Source: an uncultured Rhodospirillaceae bacterium (GTDB taxonomy: Bacteria > Pseudomonadota > Alphaproteobacteria > Reyranellales > Reyranellaceae). From it: a DNA stretch of 34,721 nt. Position 1 is the first letter of the stretch; the number at the start of each line of letters is the position of its first letter. Of the stretch, positions 30,074-34,721 are shown piece by piece. Location: contig CAMFGZ010000038.1 in the NCBI GenBank assembly GCA_945952105.1, positions 1 to 34,721 of the forward strand. The letters run 5' to 3'. A program made the translations under genes and the position numbers. Below the pieces are notes generated by a model, which saw nothing but the letters and a program-made list of their open reading frames with translations, made no database searches and was not told the origin of the DNA.

Positions 30074-31084
30074 ATGTTGAAGAAACTGGCCATCGTGGCC
30101 GCCCTGGGCCTCGCCGCCCTCGGCAACGTGACGGGCGCCGCCGCCCAGCAGCGGGCCATCTGCTACAACTGCCCGCCCGAATGGGCCGACTGGGGCTCGC
30201 AGCTCAAGGCCATCCAGGCCAGGCTCGGCATCCAGGTCCCGCCGGACAACAAGAACTCCGGCCAGGCGATCGCCGCGCTGATCGCCGAGAAGGGCAGCCC
30301 GGTCGCCGACGTCACCTATCTCGGCGGCATCGCGGCCGACCCGGCCAAGGATGCCGGCGTGCTGACGCCCTACAAGCCGAAGAACTGGGAGAAGATCCCG
30401 GCCGACCTGAAGGATCCGGACGGCAACTGGTTCACCATCCACTCCGGCACGCTCGGCCTGTTCGTGAACAAGGCCGCGCTCGGCAACAAGCCGGTGCCGC
30501 AGAGCTGGGCCGACCTCTTGAAGCCCGAATACAAGGGCCTGGTCGGCTATCTCGACCCGACCTCGGCGGCCGTCGGCCAGCTCGGCGTGATGGCGATCAA
30601 CCTCGCGCTCGGCGGCACCTACGACAATCTCGATCCGGCCATCAAGTTCTTCAAGGAACTGGCCAAGAACCAGCCGATCGTGCCGAAGCAGACGTCGTAT
30701 GCGCGCGTGATCTCGGGCGAGATCCCGATCCTGCTCGACTACGACTTCAACGCCTATCGCGGCCAGTACACCGACAAGGCGCCGGTGCAGTTCGTCATCC
30801 CGAAGGAGGGCACGCTGGTGTTCCCCTACGTGATGGCGCTGGTGAACAAGGGACCCAATCCCGACAACGGCAAGAAGGTGCTCGACTTCGTCCTGTCCGA
30901 CGAGAGCCAGGCGATGTGGGGCAACGCCTATCTGCGCCCGGTCTTCGCCGACCGTCTATCGGCCGAAGCCAAGGCCAAGTTCCTGCCGGACGCGGAATAT
31001 GCCCGCGCCAAGCCGGTCGACCTCAAGAACCTCGCCAAGGCGCAGCCGCAGATCGTCGAGCGCTACCGCAAGGAAGTGAACTGA
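30074..31084 (+). CDS. ABC transporter substrate-binding protein, family 1 (spermidine/iron/AEP-like)
   Basis: This is a periplasmic receptor of 336 residues with a Sec signal (MLKKLAIVAALGLAALGNV, cleavage near AAA, residue 24). The mature part begins with an unusual CYNCPPEWADWG and has family-1 binding-protein features: VADVTYLGGIAADPA, TLGLFVNKAALGNKPVPQSW, LLKPEYKGLVGYLDP, ISGEIPILLDYDFNAY and FPYVMALVNKG. Homologous clusters of this type carry polyamines, ferric ions, 2-aminoethylphosphonate or phosphodiesters. A GGAGGGG site precedes the ATG. An 11-bp hairpin follows the gene. Confidence 0.9.
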   Translation: MLKKLAIVAALGLAALGNVTGAAAQQRAICYNCPPEWADWGSQLKAIQARLGIQVPPDNKNSGQAIAALIAEKGSPVADVTYLGGIAADPAKDAGVLTPYKPKNWEKIPADLKDPDGNWFTIHSGTLGLFVNKAALGNKPVPQSWADLLKPEYKGLVGYLDPTSAAVGQLGVMAINLALGGTYDNLDPAIKFFKELAKNQPIVPKQTSYARVISGEIPILLDYDFNAYRGQYTDKAPVQFVIPKEGTLVFPYVMALVNKGPNPDNGKKVLDFVLSDESQAMWGNAYLRPVFADRLSAEAKAKFLPDAEYARAKPVDLKNLAKAQPQIVERYRKEVN

Positions 31085-31105
31085 CCGTCTCTCGATAGCG
31101 AGGGC

Positions 31106-31137
31106 ACGGCGGGGCGGTCCAACGATCGCCCCGCCGT
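31106..31137 (+). terminator. Intercistronic hairpin after the binding-protein gene
   Basis: ACGGCGGGGCG (31106-31116) and CGCCCCGCCGT (31127-31137) are perfect 11-bp inverted arms around a 10-nt loop, in the 87-nt gap before the permeases. No T-run follows. Such structures stabilise upstream mRNA or attenuate transcription, which gives more binding protein than permease. Confidence 0.65.
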
Positions 31138-31171
31138 CGCTCGTTCAAGGACTGCGCCAAGGGACCACCCG

Positions 31172-31990
31172 ATGCGGAACGAACTCCGCCGACTGATCTT
31201 CCTCCTGCTGCCGGCCGGCATCTTCTTCGCAGGCTTCTTCCTGCTGCCGATGGCGCGGCTGTTCTTCATCGGCGGTAGTGGCAAGACGGGGTGGGCGGCC
31301 TATGCCGCGATCCTGACCGACGCCAACTATTTCAACAGCCTCCTCTCCACGCTCGCCGTGGCAGCGGCGACGACGGCCGCGACCCTCGTCATCAGCGGCA
31401 TCGCGGGCGTGTTCCTGCAGCGCAACCGGTTTCCCGGCAACGGCATGCTGGTGGCGATGCTCACCTTTCCGCTGGCGTTTCCCGGCGTGGTCATCGGCTT
31501 CATGGTCATCATGCTGGCTGGCCGGCAGGGACTGATCGGCCAGGTGACGCAGGCGCTGACCGGCGAGAAGCTGGTCTTCGCCTACACGCTGTCGGGCCTG
31601 TTCATGGGCTACGTCTATTTCTCGATCCCGCGCACCATCCTCACCGTGATGGCGGCGGCCGAGAAGCTCGACCCCAAGCTGGAGGAGGCCGCGCGATCGC
31701 TCGGCGCCTCGCCGTGGCGGGTCGTGCTCGACGTCATCATTCCCGGCCTGAAGCCCGCCTTCATTTCCGCGGGCGCGATCTGCTTCGCGACGGCGGTCGG
31801 CGCGTTCGGCACGGCGTTCACCCTCGCGGCCAAGATCAACGTGCTGCCGATGGTGATCTATACCGAGTTCACCCTGTCGGCGAACATCGCGATGGCGGCG
31901 GCCCTGAGCTTCGTGCTGGGCGCCGTCACCTGGGTCGTGCTCGCGCTGGCGCGCACCGCGGCCGGCTCCAGCGTCGCGGCGGCAGGCTGA
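31172..31990 (+). CDS. ABC transporter permease (PotB/PhnU-like)
   Basis: This is an inner-membrane permease of 272 residues with about six helices. It begins with an N-terminal helix (LIFLLLPAGIFFAGFFLLPM), then FNSLLSTLAVAAATTAATL. The ATPase-contact EAA loop reads LEEAARSLGASPWRVVLDVIIPGLKP. It is the first of two permeases that form a heterodimeric channel. It is joined to the next permease by a 1-nt gap. Confidence 0.92.
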   Translation: MRNELRRLIFLLLPAGIFFAGFFLLPMARLFFIGGSGKTGWAAYAAILTDANYFNSLLSTLAVAAATTAATLVISGIAGVFLQRNRFPGNGMLVAMLTFPLAFPGVVIGFMVIMLAGRQGLIGQVTQALTGEKLVFAYTLSGLFMGYVYFSIPRTILTVMAAAEKLDPKLEEAARSLGASPWRVVLDVIIPGLKPAFISAGAICFATAVGAFGTAFTLAAKINVLPMVIYTEFTLSANIAMAAALSFVLGAVTWVVLALARTAAGSSVAAAG

Positions 31991-31991
31991 C

Positions 31992-32798
31992 ATGAAACGC
32001 CGCGGCCTCTTCTACCTCCAGCTCGGCTTCACCCTGCTGGTCTGCGCCTTCCTGATCGTACCGATGATCCTCTCGATCATGGCCGGTCTCACGGTGAACT
32101 ACTTCGTCGGCATCGAGAGCGGCCTCACGCTGCGCTGGGTCATGGAAGTGTGGAACGGCTATCGCGACACGATCTTCCTGTCGATCGGCCTGGCATTGGC
32201 CTGCCTCGCCGCGACACTGGTGCTGGGCATCCCGGCGGCCTACGTGCTGGCCAAGCGACAGAACGCGCTGACCCGCGCCATCGAGGAGCTGCTGGTGATG
32301 CCGGTCGCGGTGCCCGGCCTCGCCACCGCGCTGGCGCTGATCGTGACCTACGGCAGTCTGTCGGGCTTCCGCACCTCGTGGGCCTTCATCCTGGTGGGCC
32401 ATGTGCTCTTCACCCTGCCCTTCATGGTGCGCAGCGTGCTGGCCGTGCTGATGGCGATCGACCTCAAGACGCTGGAAGAAGGTGCCGCCTCGCTGGGCGC
32501 CGGCTTCGCGGAGCGCTTCCGCGACATCGTCCTGCCGAACTGCCGGCAGGGCATCCTCGCCGGCTCGCTGATGGTTGTGACCCTGTCGATGGGCGAGTTC
32601 AACATGACCTGGCTGCTGCACACGCCCTTTACCAAGACGCTGCCGGTGGGTCTGGCCGACGCCTATGCGTCGCTGCGGCTCGAGGTCGGCAGTGCCTACA
32701 CGCTCGTCTTCTTCGTGATGATCATGCCCTTGCTTCTGGCCATGCAGGCTTTCGCCAAGCCGCGGCCGGCGAAGTTCGTGGCGGAGGAAACAGAATGA
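31992..32798 (+). CDS. ABC transporter permease (PotC/PhnV-like)
   Basis: This is the second inner-membrane permease of the importer, 268 residues with about six helices. The N-terminal helix is LGFTLLVCAFLIVPMILSIM. The EAA loop is LEEGAASLGAGFAERFRDIVLP, and PVAVPGLATALALI marks the central helix typical of PotC proteins. The start lies 1 nt after the stop of the first permease, and its stop overlaps the ATPase start as ATGA. Confidence 0.92.
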   Translation: MKRRGLFYLQLGFTLLVCAFLIVPMILSIMAGLTVNYFVGIESGLTLRWVMEVWNGYRDTIFLSIGLALACLAATLVLGIPAAYVLAKRQNALTRAIEELLVMPVAVPGLATALALIVTYGSLSGFRTSWAFILVGHVLFTLPFMVRSVLAVLMAIDLKTLEEGAASLGAGFAERFRDIVLPNCRQGILAGSLMVVTLSMGEFNMTWLLHTPFTKTLPVGLADAYASLRLEVGSAYTLVFFVMIMPLLLAMQAFAKPRPAKFVAEETE

Positions 32799-33841
32799 CC
32801 GAAACCGGCAAACCCGTCTCCATCGCGCTCGCGAACTGCGCCAAAACTTTCGCCGACGGCACCCGCGCGCTGGAACCGCTCGACCTCGCCATCCATGCCG
32901 GCGAGACCGTCGTGTTCCTCGGCCCCTCGGGCTGCGGCAAGACCACCACGCTGCGCATCATCGCCGGGCTGGAAGAGCCGGATGCCGGTGGCAAGGTCCT
33001 GTTCGACGGCGTCGACGTCACGCACCTGCCCATCGAACAGCGCAATGTCGGCATGGTCTTCCAGTCCTACGCCCTGTTCCCGAACATGACCGTGGCCGGA
33101 AACGTCGGCTATGGCCTGCGCATCCGCAAGGTGCCGGACGCGCAGGTGAAGGCACGGGTCTCGGAGATGCTGGCGATGATGCAGATCACGCGGCTCGCCG
33201 ACCGCCGCATCGACCAGCTCTCGGGCGGCCAGCGCCAGAGGGTGGCTCTTGCCCGCGCCATCGCCGTCCGGCCGCGCGCGCTCCTGCTCGACGAGCCTCT
33301 GACCGCGCTCGATGCCAAGCTACGCGACACGCTGCGGCTCGACATCGATTCGCTGCTGCGCTCGCTCGGCATCACCGCGATCTACGTCACCCACGACCAG
33401 GCGGAGGCGATGGCGCTGGGTGATCGCATCGTGGTCATGGAGCATGGCCGGGTCGCGCAGATCGGCAAGCCGCGCGAGATCTACCAGCGGCCCGCAACGC
33501 GCTTCGTCGCCGACTTCATCGGCACGATGAACCGCCTGACCGGCGCCGCCGGCAACGGCGTCTTCCGCTGCAAGGCCGGGATCGTTCCCTGGGCTGAGGC
33601 GCCCGCCACGGCGACGGAGATCCTGTTCCGGCCCGAGGATATCCGCGTCGCCGAGAGCGGCGAGGCGGCAAACCTGCAGGGCAAGGTGGCGTCGGCTTTC
33701 TTCCTGGGCGACCGCACGCGGCTCTTCGTCGACGTCGGGGAGGAGAAGCCGCTGGTCATCGAGAGCACGGCGCGGCGCGACTTCCAGCACGGCGAGGCGG
33801 TGGGTCTCGCCATCGATCCGCGCGGCCTGCTGGTCCTGTGA
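32795..33841 (+). CDS. ABC transporter ATP-binding protein (PotA/PhnT-like)
   Basis: This is the cytoplasmic ATPase of the importer, 348 residues. Walker A is GPSGCGKTT (43-51), the signature LSGGQRQR (142-149), and Walker B LLLDEP (163-168), followed by THDQAEAMALGDRI. A C-terminal TOBE-type region (from about 265: EILFRPEDIRV, FFLGDRTRLFVDV) is typical of polyamine and 2-aminoethylphosphonate importers. Only one ATPase gene is present, so it acts as a homodimer. The start overlaps the permease stop by 4 nt. Confidence 0.93.
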   Translation: MTETGKPVSIALANCAKTFADGTRALEPLDLAIHAGETVVFLGPSGCGKTTTLRIIAGLEEPDAGGKVLFDGVDVTHLPIEQRNVGMVFQSYALFPNMTVAGNVGYGLRIRKVPDAQVKARVSEMLAMMQITRLADRRIDQLSGGQRQRVALARAIAVRPRALLLDEPLTALDAKLRDTLRLDIDSLLRSLGITAIYVTHDQAEAMALGDRIVVMEHGRVAQIGKPREIYQRPATRFVADFIGTMNRLTGAAGNGVFRCKAGIVPWAEAPATATEILFRPEDIRVAESGEAANLQGKVASAFFLGDRTRLFVDVGEEKPLVIESTARRDFQHGEAVGLAIDPRGLLVL

Positions 33842-33852
33842 GGAGCATGCCA

Positions 33853-34671
33853 ATGCTGATTGCCCAGATCACCGACACGCACATCAAGCTGCGGGGCAAG
33901 CTTGCCTACAGGAAGGTCGATACGGCGGCCATGCTGCGCCGCTGCGTGGAAGAGCTTCTGGCGCTCAGCCCGCAGCCTGACATCGTTCTGCTGACCGGCG
34001 ACCTCGTCGATCTCGGACGGCCGGAGGAATACGATCACCTGAAGTCGATCCTGGCGCCGATCAAACAGCGCATCGTCGCCATCCCCGGCAATCACGACGA
34101 GCGCGAGGCCATGCGCGACGCCTTCCGCGACGGCGGCTACCTGCCAGCCGAGGGCACGTTCCTGCAGTTCGCGATCGACGACTATCCACTGCGCCTCGTC
34201 GGTCTCGACACGCTGATCCCGGGGCAGGGCGGCGGCGAGCTTTGCACGGAAAGGCTCGACTGGCTCGACCGGACGTTGGCCGACAAGCCCGACACGCCGA
34301 CTCTCGTCCTGATGCACCATCCGCCGTTCGTCACCGGCATCGGCCACATGGACAAGATCGGCCTTTTAGGGCGCGAGGGCTTCGCCGACATCGTGGCGAA
34401 GCATGACCAGGTCGAGCTGATCCTGTGTGGCCATCTCCACCGCACGATCCACGCCCAGGTCGGCGGCCGTCCGGCAATGACCTGCCCCAGCCCCGCACAC
34501 CAGGTCGCGCTCGACATCCATCCCGATGCGCCCAGCCGCTTCCGCATGGAGCCGCCGGGTTTCATGCTGCACTGGTGGAACGACGGCCAGCTCGTCACCC
34601 ACACCGCCGTCATCGGCGACTATGACGGGCCGTACCCGTTCTTCGACGCCGACGGCAAGCTGATCGACTAG
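33853..34671 (+). CDS. GpdQ-like metallophosphodiesterase
   Basis: This is a cytoplasmic phosphodiesterase of 272 residues. All seven metal ligands of Enterobacter aerogenes GpdQ are present at nearly the same numbers: Asp8 and His10 (DTH), Asp50 (GDLVD), Asn80 (GNHD), His156 (HHPP), and His194 and His196 (GHLH). GpdQ cleaves glycerophosphodiesters and other phosphodiesters, and relatives also act on cyclic nucleotides. I chose the ATG at 33853: GAGGAG lies 7 nt upstream and the protein then starts MLIAQITDTH, like GpdQ. An ATG at 33847 and a GTG at 33838 are too close to that site. It is the last gene of the DeoR-ABC operon. The stop codon TAG is also the first three bases of the flanking repeat. 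Confidence 0.9.
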   Translation: MLIAQITDTHIKLRGKLAYRKVDTAAMLRRCVEELLALSPQPDIVLLTGDLVDLGRPEEYDHLKSILAPIKQRIVAIPGNHDEREAMRDAFRDGGYLPAEGTFLQFAIDDYPLRLVGLDTLIPGQGGGELCTERLDWLDRTLADKPDTPTLVLMHHPPFVTGIGHMDKIGLLGREGFADIVAKHDQVELILCGHLHRTIHAQVGGRPAMTCPSPAHQVALDIHPDAPSRFRMEPPGFMLHWWNDGQLVTHTAVIGDYDGPYPFFDADGKLID

Positions 34672-34721
34672 AGCGTTTCATGGCTTGAGTGAATCGAAGG
34701 GGATTCCCGAGCGGTCGAGAC
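34669..34721 (+). repeat. Intergenic repeat, right edge, overlapping a stop codon
   Basis: TAGAGCGTTTCA (34669-34680) is the inverted counterpart of the copy at 41-52. After the 12-mer the two copies diverge. This copy continues with a GGGGATTCCC palindrome-like stretch to the window end. The TAG of the phosphodiesterase gene is part of the repeat. No gene is seen after 34671. Confidence 0.5.

Noticed and set aside
26867..34671. Phosphonate catabolism (PhnY-PhnZ type), suggested by a PhyH-family dioxygenase near a 2-aminoethylphosphonate-like importer.
   Set aside because: No HD-domain PhnZ partner, C-P lyase or phosphonatase gene is present. The dioxygenase resembles EctD and belongs to a separate unit with its own regulator and a likely terminator.

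Overview
The window is GC-rich, gene-dense bacterial chromosome. It carries 42 protein-coding genes that I can support, and no rRNA, tRNA, CRISPR array, phage gene or transposase. Several signs point to an alphaproteobacterium: succinylase-branch lysine genes (dapB, dapD), a DUF2244-nth pair, an AtzG-like/amidase pair, abundant peptide- and spermidine-type ABC transporters, and short palindromic repeats of the kind scattered through Rhizobiales-like genomes. The exact genus cannot be read from the sequence.

Layout. (1) 81-5587, minus strand: a complete peptide/opine-type ABC importer (binding protein, two permeases, two ATPases). Diverging from it at 5738-8963 are a 64-residue AtzG/GatC-like protein, an amidase-signature hydrolase, and a second binding protein paralogous to the first but with a Tat-type signal. 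This looks like one divergon for uptake and cytoplasmic hydrolysis of an amide-containing compound. (2) 9001-12503: a type II haloacid-dehalogenase-like protein, DNA-3-methyladenine glycosylase I (tag), an MlrC-type M81 peptidase, a GFA protein and a DUF3303 protein. (3) 12567-16637: dapB, a repeat pair, DUF2244, nth, and a LysR regulator divergent from an AEC transporter. (4) 16642-18678: a MarR regulator divergent from an internally duplicated DUF1428 protein plus a PhnB-like protein, then a small monooxygenase-like protein. (5) 18701-21208, minus strand: a UMF1-type MFS protein, a VapBC/FitAB-type toxin-antitoxin pair with a clear operator, and a NudB-like Nudix hydrolase. (6) 21284-26106: dapD with a Fe/2-oxoglutarate dioxygenase, an NTF2-like protein, lemA, an HtpX-like M48 protease, and a glycerophosphodiesterase whose start lies inside the protease gene. 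(7) 26146-29054: a GntR/FCD regulator, an EctD-like dioxygenase and a DRL-like/SAF-domain oxidoreductase. (8) 29263-34671: a DeoR/GlpR-like regulator, a four-gene ABC importer and a GpdQ-like phosphodiesterase.

The most coherent candidate system is region 8. The regulator resembles the glycerol-3-phosphate repressor family. The last gene keeps all seven metal ligands of GpdQ, nearly at the same residue numbers, and the importer lies between them. I infer a pathway that imports a phosphodiester, probably a glycerophosphodiester, and hydrolyses it in the cytoplasm. Its promoter holds four copies of one 11-bp motif, and a perfect 11-bp hairpin separates the binding protein from the permeases.

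A second theme is regulatory. The antitoxin, GntR and MarR genes each have a candidate sigma-70 promoter whose -10 ends exactly 6 nt before the ATG, and none has a ribosome binding site. This predicts leaderless, probably autoregulated transcripts; tag shows a weaker version of the same layout. Both window edges carry inverted copies of a TAGAGCGTTTCA repeat. No stretch of 300 bases lacks a gene; the largest gaps are 13365-13568, which holds a repeat pair, and the DeoR promoter region.
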